Shown here one piece after another: positions 1 through 8,500 of a stretch of DNA of 64,000 bases (position 1 is its first letter; each line of letters opens with the position of its first letter). A program made the position numbers and the translations under genes. Origin of the DNA: Pachyseris speciosa (taxonomy: Eukaryota > Cnidaria > Anthozoa > Scleractinia > Pachyseridae); contig JAEMWC010001583.1 of NCBI GenBank assembly GCA_016490735.1, positions 66,666 to 130,665 on the forward strand, written 5' to 3'. The notes below the pieces were generated by a model that was given only the letters and a program-made list of their open reading frames with translations, was not told the origin of the DNA and ran no database searches.

Positions 1-395
1 TCGGACGTAACCGAAGCTCTGACGCACATACGCACCGTGGCTCAGCAGCTAGGCAAAACCCTGACCAACCCCTTCACCCAAGATCTGCTGGCGCACAATT
101 ATCACATCGTCAAAGAGGCCGACACCATGTTCGCTTTCGGTCGCTTCAATCCCACCAAGTGCCTGCCTGACGTACCCCTGCACGAGATCTCGGACGTGAT
201 AGGCAGTACCGGATGGAGCGTGGCGCTAGCCCAACGATTGGGCAGAAATACTCGCCCGAGTGCAATTGGCTTCATTCCACGTCCATCTCACCCACCTTGT
301 CCTATCAGAGCGCCATCATGGGCACCAGACAGCTGCACCTCTACCCCCGAGCCGTGGACGAACTCAAATACCTCTTCTCCCAGCATGACCGATAA
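1..395 (+). pseudogene. SLOG/Rossmann-like protein fragment, virus-like, 5' end outside window
   Basis: The frame is open from base 1, so the gene starts before the window. Seen: a stretch reading ADTMFAFGRF followed by GSTGWSVALAQRLG (about 120-250), then, in another frame, SAIMGTRQL and a stop TAA at 393-395. Such a nucleotide-binding-like glycine motif followed by an IVGTR-type motif is the pattern I associate with SLOG/DprA-like Rossmann domains found in invertebrate virus-like and mobile loci. That assignment is from memory and uncertain. At least one frameshift near 255-300 breaks the gene. The stop overlaps the start of the next gene by 11 nt. The stretch is more GC-rich than most of the window. 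Alternatively it could be a host paralogue that decayed. Confidence 0.45.
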
Positions 396-915
396 GACCC
401 TGCTGAACAAAGTTTGCTTCTGCATCGACCTGGATGGTGTTCTACTAGGGGACCGTTTCCTGGTCCGCGAAATGGGTTGGTGCGATCATCAGGGACAAAT
501 TTGCGGATCGCATCATTACGGACACGATGTGCCATGGAAAGACTTGACTCCCGCCAAGAACGCCAGGTGCAGGATGTCACGCAACAAGTGCATGGTCTGC
601 CCTTCTGCCCAGCCCCCGCCGAGCAAGCCAACCCCCAGGAGGATCTACGAAAACACCTCCAAGACCTCTACGAGGTCCATGCCACCATCCAATGCCCTGT
701 TGTGGCTTACAAAGGCGGTCGAGTGGAACAGGACTTACTCAGGGAAATGGGTCTGCCCAGCTTAGACTTGGAGGTTGCCCCAAGTTCGACGACATGACGC
801 GCCTGACCACTATGGCCTCTTGCGAACACCACGTCATCACTGGGGTAAGCCGACGCCACTGCCCCAAGGTGGAATGTTATAATTTCATTCAATGGAAGCG
901 CGCTCAAATCGATTA
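385..915 (+). pseudogene. Exonuclease-like protein, frameshifted, virus-like
   Basis: A plausible start ATG at 385 overlaps the preceding stop (ATGACCGATAA). The N-terminal part reads FCIDLDGVLLGDRFLVREMG, resembling a DEDD-type exonuclease motif I (D-x-E/D). A later part in a second frame reads VVAYKGGRVEQDLLREMG, and a third frame adds GCPKFDDM, CEHH and HCPKVECYNFIQW, giving a Cys/His-rich tail. The product therefore looks like an RNase-H-fold nuclease with a zinc-binding C-terminus, a type I remember from invertebrate mobile and large-virus-like loci. It runs through three frames, with shifts near 560 and 780, so it is not functional as read. Function is inferred only from these motifs. 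Confidence 0.45.
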
Positions 916-1062
916 CCCAGGGACATGTCTTTTATTAATCAAGACAGTGTCATGCGTTTATCTGTCAAAAAAAAAAATTAAAAACTATCACATCATGTTG
1001 GTCATGACTCTTGACAGATTTAAGGTGGGGGTAAAAACCCCGGGGTGTCTTCTTCTTCTTCT

Positions 1063-1416
1063 TCACTGCTTGTTGATCTTGTGGGTCTGGTCCAGGTGGT
1101 GCCGGCAATGGGGGCAGGCCCACAACTGATGGGGCACGTTTTGCGTGTACTGTTTCATGCACCACAGATACAGACACTCCTTGTGCACATAACGGCCGCA
1201 ACAAGGCCTGACGACAGTAGTTCTGTTAAAGCACACCGACTCGCTGCTGGCCATCCTTTTCCCAACACTGAAATAAACATCCATGCAAATCACGCAGGGG
1301 TCTCGCACAAAGTCAAGACTTGCTTCGATACAACGCCATGTCGAAAATGACGCACGTGCCCGCCCCGGTCTTTCATATACCCCATTTCCACCAATCAGCA
1401 TGCAGGCTGATGTCAT
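1063..1416 (-). pseudogene. RING-finger protein, minus-strand member of divergent pair
   Basis: The minus-strand frame contains a C3HC4-type RING: DPCVICMDV, then VRPCCGRYVHKECLYLWC, then ACPHCRHH. RING domains of this kind usually act as E3 ubiquitin ligases; here that is inference. A TATA-like GTATATGAAA lies at about 1371-1380 and an ATG at 1339, about 35 bp downstream, matching the layout of the plus-strand neighbour. That ATG is one frame away from the RING frame, so a one-base indel near 1320 probably inactivated the gene. The upstream codons to 1416 are unlikely to be translated. It shares its upstream region (1340-1541) with the plus-strand RING gene and may be its duplicate. Confidence 0.55.
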
Positions 1417-1541
1417 CCACCGGGGGATGGGGAGGTCCCCCTCCCTCTCTCCAGGTCACATGACCACTCTCCCGCCCTCCCATTGGTTACTGGGTGTCCC
1501 TATAAAAGGTCGCTCTCACCCCAACCGCGCACTTTTCCAAC
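1340..1541. promoter_or_regulatory. Bidirectional promoter between two RING genes
   Basis: The 200-bp gap has a TATA-like GTATATGAAA on the minus strand (about 1371-1380) and TATAAAAG on the plus strand (1501-1508). CCAAT-type boxes occur at 1391-1395 and, inverted, at 1482-1486, and a TCACATGA E-box-like site lies near 1457. Each TATA sits 35-41 bp from a candidate ATG. The compact symmetric arrangement is typical of DNA-virus gene pairs but also occurs in host genes. Confidence 0.45.
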
Positions 1542-2057
1542 ATGGCGCGCCAATTGCAGTCCGTGATGATGTGTTTCCAAACTAAATTCATCTCGAACAA
1601 CAGCTAGCCCTGTGTGATATGCCTGGCCGTGGAACATGACGACACCAAAGAGATACCCCACAGATCCCTCTGCTGCAACATGAGCCAGCACCTCCCCTGC
1701 ATCTATCAGTGGTTGCAGTCGCTGAACCAACAGTGCATGCCCTGGCAAAACTTGGCCTGTCCGCACTGCAGCCGCCCCGTCTATCTGTTGAATCATTCCA
1801 GTGACCCCTGTTTCGTGTGTGGTGGCCAGCATACCTTTACGGAACGGTTGCCCTGCTGCTCCGTCTCGCTCCATCACACCTGCCTATACCACCACGTGCA
1901 GAGTTCACCCACGAGCCACCACTTCCGGTGTCCGCGGTGCCTGGCTTCCTTGGAGACATACTTCTCCAATGTCACTTTAGACGTGGACAATGCGCCCCTC
2001 CAAACCAGCTACCCGGTGCTACGCCCCGGTGAGCTCATTTACCGTCCACAACATTAA
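1542..2057 (+). pseudogene. Double RING-finger protein with in-frame TAG at codon 22
   Basis: ATG 1542 lies 41 bp after TATAAAAG. The frame meets TAG at 1605-1607 and then stays open to 2057. Two Cys/His clusters follow: CVICLAV ... LCCNMSQHLPCIYQWL ... CPHCSRPV, then DPCFVCGG ... LPCCSVSLHHTCLYHH ... RCPRCLASL. Each resembles a RING half-site set, so the product would be a tandem RING protein, probably a ubiquitin ligase. The stop precedes the first CxxC, so the gene is either dead, read through, or started downstream. ATTAAA at about 2053 is a possible polyadenylation signal. It diverges from the minus-strand RING gene and probably arose by duplication with it. Confidence 0.5.
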
Positions 2058-2081
2058 ACAGTTTGGAAAAGAACTCATTGT

Positions 2082-2160
2082 GTGTGTTCATTGACCCTGT
2101 GGCCCAAGGGATAAGGCATCTGACTACAAATCCTGCCGGGGTAGATTCTTTTCCCCAAGT
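2082..2160 (+). repeat. Degenerate tRNA-Arg-like sequence
   Basis: GACCCTGTGGCCCAAGGGAT followed by AAGGCATCTGACTAC resembles the 5' half of an arginine tRNA, with a good A box. The anticodon arm is collapsed and the B-box region (GGGGTAGATTC) is weak. It is best read as a tRNA-derived relic at the edge of the virus-like segment. Confidence 0.3.
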
Positions 2161-2910
2161 ATTAAAACAGGGCCATTTTGAGCCTTTTTTAAATGAGATG
2201 CAAAAATGTCAGCCATTTTGAATCAACTCTTTAATAAGCCACACGGTCAAAAGGGACATGCGGGCGGTGGGGGATTGGGACAAAGTGACATCACGGGTGG
2301 AGGGGGCAACTGGGACTGGGGGTGAGCTCGGTCAAAAAGGACGAAGGGGACAGAGTGACAGTCACATGACCCTCGGGCCAAACCCTTTCAATGCAGTTTG
2401 ATTGACAGCTCATTTTTTGGTCAGTGGTTACTCCCCTAAATCTATCTATCAAACTCGTGAGGCAGTACACATCAAAGGAAAATACTCGACGCTGATTGGC
2501 TAAATAAGTGACAGTTTTTGGGTCTATAGTATCCCATAGTACTACTCACGTGCATATGTACGCAAAATGTATGAAAAGACAAAAAGCAAATTCCCTTGGA
2601 AAGATCGCATGGTCTACATTGGGAAAACAAAATCGATAAGCTAAAAAGGTCTATTAAGGCCACCTTATTGCCTATGTGGAGCTATTTCAAATGCAAATCC
2701 TTGTTATAAGTTACATTAAACCGTTTAATAATACTACTACTAATAATAATAATGACAATAATAATAATAAATGATAAAAAGCATCGCTGATTTTAGTTAT
2801 AAAAATGTTGTTCATCTGATTAAAATCCGCGGTTAGTCAAGACTGAAAACAGATATATAAAAAAGATATTTTGCGAACAACGGTGTCAGGGTATCGATCA
2901 TTTTAACTAC
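2160..2910. other. Non-coding; GC-rich then AT-rich, short AAT/ACT microsatellite
   Basis: No supportable gene. 2250-2400 is G-rich and similar in composition to the virus-like segment. 2728-2772 is a short imperfect (ACT)n/(AAT)n microsatellite. Confidence 0.5.
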
Positions 2911-3031
2911 TTATGAATGATATATGAAATGGATCATATATGAACTGCGGAAATGAAATCAAATGAAGAATGATCCTCGCAGTTGTGAACGCAATTTATG
3001 CAATTGCGAAAAGAAGCCTGAAAAAAATTCA

Positions 3032-3079
3032 GGACCTCAACGGGGTTTGAACCCGTGACTTCGCGATTACCAGTGCGAT

Positions 3080-3105
<26 letters not shown>
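3032..3105 (-). tRNA. tRNA-Thr-like (anticodon GGT), copy 1
   Basis: The 74-nt core folds with acceptor GGCTTCA/TGAGGTC, D arm with AGCTCAGTTGG, and T arm with GGTTCAAACCCC. The anticodon loop CTGGTAA gives GGT (threonine). One extra base on the 3' side of the anticodon stem disturbs pairing, so it may be a tRNA-derived repeat head and not a working gene. Confidence 0.45.
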
Positions 3106-3120
<15 letters not shown>

Positions 3121-3281
3121 AGGTCAATTGTGGGTTCATATGTTCCCGTGAAAGAAATGATTATGAATGATATATGAAATGGATCATATATGAACTGCGG
3201 AAATGAAATCAAATGAAGAATGATCCTCGCAGTTGTGAACGCAATTTATGCAATTGCGAAAAGAAGCCTGAAAAAAATTCA

Positions 3282-3329
3282 GGACGTCAATGGGGTTTGA
3301 ACCCGTGACTTCGCGATTACCGGTGCGAT

Positions 3330-3355
<26 letters not shown>
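3282..3355 (-). tRNA. tRNA-Thr-like (GGT), copy 2
   Basis: Near-identical to copy 1 but with CCGGTAA in the anticodon loop, so position 33 is C and not U. The same extra base sits in the anticodon stem. Probably non-functional. Confidence 0.4.
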
Positions 3356-3366
<11 letters not shown>

Positions 3367-3427
3367 AACAGGTCAACTGTGGGTTCATATGTTCCCGTGA
3401 AAGAACATATGAACCCACAATTGACCT

Positions 3428-3442
<15 letters not shown>

Positions 3443-3468
<26 letters not shown>

Positions 3469-3516
3469 ATCGCACCAGTAATCGCGAAGTCACGGGTTCA
3501 AACCCCGTTGAAGTCC
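3443..3516 (+). tRNA. tRNA-Thr-like (AGT), inverted copy 3
   Basis: Inverted relative to the first two copies. The anticodon loop reads CCAGTAA, so the anticodon would be AGT. The hairpin CCTGAATTTTTTTCAGG follows directly and could act as a Pol III terminator because of its T run. Confidence 0.4.
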
Positions 3517-3600
3517 TGAATTTTTTTCAGGCTTCTTTCCGCAATTGCATAAATTGCGTTCACAACTGCGAGGATCATTCTTCATTTGATTTTAACTACT

Positions 3601-4770
3601 GTTGGAAAGAAGCCTATGGTACGATGAGACTGAATGTCACTCTCCTTCGTTGCGAGGCACATCTTTGCTAAAATGATTATGTCATAGGTTTCAGTGCGAT
3701 ATGCGTTAAAAGAGTCGAAAATAACTGTCCCGTAGAAAACTGTTTATGTTGCAACAATGGCATTTAAACAAAATAGTAAACTGTAAATTTCTTTCTTTTA
3801 ATTTCTTAGCTGCGATTTCTTGCAAGGACGTCTATGACAAAGATAGGTAGGTGTTTAGTTAGCGTTCAGCTGTTGGACTTCTCTGATATTTGCTGAATGA
3901 TGTTCTCTTTCTCTTTGTGATCAGCGTGTACAGATATTTTTCAATCTATCAACCCCAGTCTCTAATCTTTCTAATAATCACACCAAGGATTTGAGTCTTC
4001 TTTATTTAAAACAATATTATTATGCCTCCAAGACAATGCAAAAGAAATTGGACGTTTTGGAATTTATATTTACATTTAAAACTCTACAACTAGAAATGGA
4101 TAAGTAAGCTTGGCGTATCCATGTGACCCCCTTCCCCCTCCCTCGCTTTGCAAACTTAAGGCATTGTTGATCGTGTTCTATGTGCGTAATGACCACTTGT
4201 AAAGGTTTACTCATGTTCTGTTTATTTTTATTTATTTAAATTGTTTAAAGAAATAAAGTTAAGTTATCCCCCCCCCAAACAAAAAAAAAGAAATAAAGCA
4301 TTTACTTTGTGTAAAAAAAAATCAGCGTGTTAACATTTTCCCATTTATTGCGCGGGCGGGGCGGAGATGGGTTGTTGCACTTCGCAGTTTCAGTCAACTT
4401 GACATCTACTGTTGGCATGCGTGGCCAATTTACTAGTTTGATTCAAGGATGAGCCACAACTGAGGCAAAAACTTTCATTTTGTACACTGATAATAAGCCA
4501 TGATGCGAAACTGGTGCTTAGTAATCAGAGAATGATAATAAAACAAAAGACCTCAAATGACTTGAGGGTATGTTAAGTACACGTTTCCTTACGTTTAGTG
4601 CTTCAATCTTATTGTTAACCCCTTAATCCTTGGTTAACCTCTTTATTGTGTAATGTGTCGATTCTCACTTTAGTCTTCCAGTTATAAAATTGACCGATAA
4701 ACATTACAAGACAGTTAAAAAAGTGCGGGTTTGAAGTATTTACACGTGATCAAATGTTTCCCTTGAACAG
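3601..4770. other. AT-rich flank of the fibrinogen-like gene, no gene recognised
   Basis: Both strands were read and no convincing exon or RNA was found. A C8 tract followed by A-runs occurs at about 4268-4290. Upstream exons of the fibrinogen-like gene, including its signal peptide, are expected here or before the window but were not recognised. Confidence 0.4.
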
Positions 4771-4897
4771 GTCGAACATGAGTCAGCTGGTTACCCTCAT
4801 CTTGGACTCCAAACCAACTTCCGTTTTGTGTCACATGGGAGATTTTGGATGTGGAGATGGGGGATGGACCCCGGTCATGAAGATCGACGGTAACAAG
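4771..4897 (+). CDS. Fibrinogen-like/skeletal-matrix-type secreted protein, internal exon
   Basis: The exon is bounded by CCTTGAACAG (acceptor, ends 4770) and AAG|GTATAT (donor, 4898) and is open in one frame. It carries CHMGDFGCGDGGWTPVMKID, the core of a fibrinogen-related or C-type-lectin-like fold module in which the GGWT motif is diagnostic. It ends in phase 0 at codon AAG. The exon at 27853 starts in phase 0 and continues the same fold, so 22,955 bp of intron separate them. I recall the family from coral proteins, including skeletal organic matrix proteins. Secretion is inferred, as the signal-peptide exon is not in view. The frame shows no damage. Confidence 0.75.
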
Positions 4898-4999
4898 GTA
4901 TATTTATCACCCGTTTTGTTCTCAATCGATTGTTATTATCGGGAGCTATGCCATTAGATCAAAATTTAACGGTGGCCTGTATGTAAGAAGACGAAGACT

Positions 5000-5072
5000 A
5001 CCACTACCGCTATTGCTACCGCTGCCACTGGCAGTGCTGCTGCTGCTGCTGCTGCTACTACTACTACTTCTA
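5000..5072 (+). repeat. Imperfect (CTG)n/(CTA)n microsatellite
   Basis: A run of CTACCGC/CTGCTG/CTACTA triplets directly upstream of the LINE remnant. Confidence 0.8.
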
Positions 5073-5076
5073 TTAT

Positions 5077-5336
5077 ATGAAAGAGAAATACATATCTTTC
5101 TGGAAAAACAGCCTTGAACATTCAAAGAAATTAGAATTTTACAAAGTTTCTAAAGATGAATACTCTACATCCGATTATTTACAACAACTAAGAAATTTTA
5201 ATGAAAGACGTAATTTAGTGAAGTTTAAAATAAGTAATCACAAACTTATGATTGAACTAGGTCGATATCAGACCGATCATGTACCCAGAGAATGCAGATC
5301 ATGCCCATTAAGTCAAAGTTAAATCAAGTTGAAAAT
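5077..5336 (+). pseudogene. CR1/L2-like LINE, reverse transcriptase C-terminal part, left piece
   Basis: The frame reads KFKISNHKLMIELGRYQT, PRECRSCPL and continues to a QVEN codon run. This is the conserved tail after the palm/thumb in many invertebrate LINE reverse transcriptases (HKL.IE.GR....R.CP.C). The reading is cut at 5337 by the terminal repeat of a DNA transposon. The next residues (ETHFLFQCSRYS) are found at 26964, more than 21 kb away. Only about the last quarter of the LINE is present. Confidence 0.65.
5328..5336 (+). repeat. 9-bp target duplication, left copy (GTTGAAAAT)
   Basis: It abuts the left terminal repeat. The right copy is GTTGAAAAG at 26964-26972 (8 of 9 identical). 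Confidence 0.75.
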
Positions 5337-5409
5337 CAATCTCGTTCCCAGAGCCCACGTGTCTTTTGGCCAGCGCCAAGACACGGAGCTCTGGAATAAT
5401 CCATTTTCA
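5337..5409 (+). repeat. Left terminal inverted repeat of helicase transposon
   Basis: Begins CAATCTCGTTCCCAGAGC. It is itself quasi-palindromic: CCAGAGC...GTGTCTT pairs with AAGACAC...GCTCTGG around a short loop, so each end could fold into a hairpin. Confidence 0.85.
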
Positions 5410-5511
5410 CAACTATTATGATTGGCTACTCGATTTATCAAACTGCCCATGCGTAAACTACCGGAAGTAAAATTGCTAAACAGAACAGCTGAGCGTGAAT
5501 TTTAAACGAAT

Positions 5512-8500
5512 ATGGTGCAGAAAACTCCAACTAAACTTGTAAACACGAAGATTTGTCGCTGCTGCTGTAAACCCTTGGGATTTAATGATCGCCCCATTTC
5601 ACTTTTCGGCGAAAAGTCCCAAAGAAAAGCGATCATGGAAGGATACAATGAAATTACTGGTCTCGAAGGAATTGAAAATGACGGATTGTCACAGTTTGTA
5701 TGTCGGTCTTGTGCTTGGAAAATTGCGACGTTTCAAGAATTCAAAACTCTCTGCAGAGAGTCTGATAGTAAACAGAGGGTCTGCCATTCAGAATCAGGGA
5801 ATGCACGCATAAGGAGGGAAAGAAGCTTGAAGAAACCCCACAGGGTCCCACGGCATCGCCTTCAGTATCACACACAAACAAGAAAACTCGACCAGACCAT
5901 ATAGCAAATCCACCTGCAAAGATTCGTCTGGCTTGCCAGTTTCAGTTCGCAAGATCTTCTACTACTGCTCTTATACCAATAGCACGCAGACCTGCAGTCC
6001 AAACTATGCAGCATTCTGATAATGATTCGACGCTATCGAGAGCTGACAATGACATTGTACATGTACACAACGAGGAGGAGCGTCAGGAGTCAACTGATGC
6101 CACACGAAATTTGCCAGAATACCTGAAACCTAAAGCTGTAGACAAGGCTAGCGTGGACAGAAAACAAGGAGTTGATATTGTTTCTACCTCTGGACTCCAC
6201 AAGAACACGGTAAGTTACAAAGTACTTCCTTTTTATATACCAATAAACAGGAACACTACAAGAGTATTGTAAATGAATCGACAAACGATGTGAATACATT
6301 GTATTTCCATTGTGCATCATTTACATTTTATTAAATGCAAGATTTATCTACGTGGCCAGAATCCAAACAATTCAAGCAATTACATATCTATACAAACAGG
6401 TTGTTGAGCTTCCTGCTGCAGGGACCATTGTGGTGCTTACAACAAAAGAAAAGGAAAAACTAGTTAAAAAGATTATGGCATCATCACCTCCAGATCTGGC
6501 AGAAACCATGATGAAAATACCACTAATTAAGAGTTGTGTGAAAGCTATCATACTGCAGGATATTGATAGTCAGTGCCAAAGGCTGTGTCAGAAGAAAGAA
6601 AATCCATCTGTTCTTCGAATGACAAAGGATAGTGTGGATCTCTATTCTGACTGAAATGAAGGAAAAAGCCCCTGATGTATTGGACATTTTGTCAGCTGTG
6701 GCATTACCCAATGTGAAAGCAGATGGCAGCCAGATACCAAGGATATGTACTGCCTATGGTGTGCTTATGAACACCAGGTATTGTAAAACGCTATTTCAAC
6801 TGTATTTTTTCCCAAGCCAACCTGAACAGAATGTTTGTAAACCTTGCTGTTAAAATATACAATTTAAAAGAAAATCACAATTTGATTTACGCCACTGTTT
6901 CAATAACCAATCAATCCCAGAGTGGTTGGTACATTGCTACTACAATCAGGGATGATGACCAATAATTAATGCTACTTACGAGGTCCTTGTTACATTTAGA
7001 TGGTGAATGAAAATTAACCCTCCAGATGAGCAATCCTCAATTCCCTCCTCCTCACTTTCCACCCTCAAAAAATTGTTTTACATATCAACAAACTTGTTGT
7101 CTATTGGTAATCCTGCATTATGATTGGCTATATATGCTACAATAGGTAGACAGACCACCTAGTAGCACTATGTGTGATGAAAAGTGAACAATGTACCTTT
7201 CTCCCTGAATAACTGTAAAAATGTTTGACGATCTAGTTGGTTGATACTAAAACAATTTAGACACTTCAGTCTCATGGGCTACTGAATCATAGCCCACTTG
7301 GACTGCAAGTCTAATCGCTCAATAGGCACAGCTATAAATTTAGTTCATGCAAGATATTGAGTGAAAAAAATATAAAAACAAGATAAAAAATATTTTACTG
7401 ATCCGTACAGAAACAGGGAGTTGTCCCTAGTACAGAAAGTCAATGCAGTGATCCTTGGTTCTGGTCATGCATCTAAGAAGGTAGGCATTTGTATAATATA
7501 AGTAGGATTCAATTCTGCCATTCTCTGACATTCAACATAAAATAGTTGATGCCCTTCCAACAATATTTAGTTGACATCATGTAAATAGGTTAGTTGACAT
7601 CAAAATCACTCTACTGGTGTATACAATATTTTGGTTTCTTATGGAAGAAAATTCCATTCTTAGATTTTAAATGCGAACCTTCAATTTCAGACATTTCAGA
7701 GACTGAAAGACTGGTGTCACACAGAGCAGGGACAGTTTACTTAACATCATGGACAGCGTTGGTGGTGATATCAAATCAGAAGTTAAGCAAGTGCTTCAAA
7801 CCAATAGCAGCCTTTGCATTGTATTTGATAATCTAAACTTTACTGTCCTTGCCAACATCTTGTTAAAGAGCCACAGAAATTCTCATATGCACTGGATAGG
7901 ACACTATGTCACCTTTGATAGGGTCCCATCAAGCCAACTAGACAACACTCATCCTCTTGAGGCCAACATTAACGAGTTTGATAACACTGAGTACTTACTT
8001 AGTGAGGATGAGCTGAGGAAGTTGAAGAGTGACTTCACAGTACTGGTGGCCAGGGTTCTGGTTCAGTTCTTCACTTGTCTGAGCCACCTAAAAAGTGCCG
8101 TTACCATCCACATACCCCACAGGTAACTGTTCAAACTTATGGTGGATTAATTAAAGTTATTGAACTGTTTCTTTCAAAAGAACTACATACAGTAATTTAT
8201 AAACTGTCAACAGCAGACAAACCAGGGAAGAAAAGGAAATTTTCACTTACTGTACTTCACTTATACGTAAGAACTAAGTTAAAAACTGACCCTTTGCAAT
8301 ATTAGGTATTCCAAAGAGATGGCAAAGAAGTCTACTATGATTGGTCTCCCAATTGTCCCTTACAACCAGAACAAACATGCAGATGTTGTCCAGTACCTGG
8401 AATATATTGAGGATTTCCTAATGAAAGTGTACACTCCTGATGATGACCCCGCTGTGCCACCTGGGACCTCTGCTGAGGAAGAATCTGCTAGGCGGGAAAG

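Larger units (their letters stand above)
2911..3588. repeat. tRNA-Thr-like cassette array: two direct copies and one inverted copy
   Basis: Copy 1 begins at 2911 and copy 2 at 3161, a period of 250 bp. Copy 3 is inverted and meets copy 2 at a palindromic junction near 3400. Each copy has a tRNA-like core, a hairpin CCTGAA(T)nTTCAGG, and a tail containing ACTGCGAGGATCATTC. The whole block lies between direct repeats ATTTTAACTACT at 2900-2911 and 3589-3600. The same family occurs at 56831-57068. It reads as a tRNA-derived mobile unit inserted as a compound. Confidence 0.7.
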
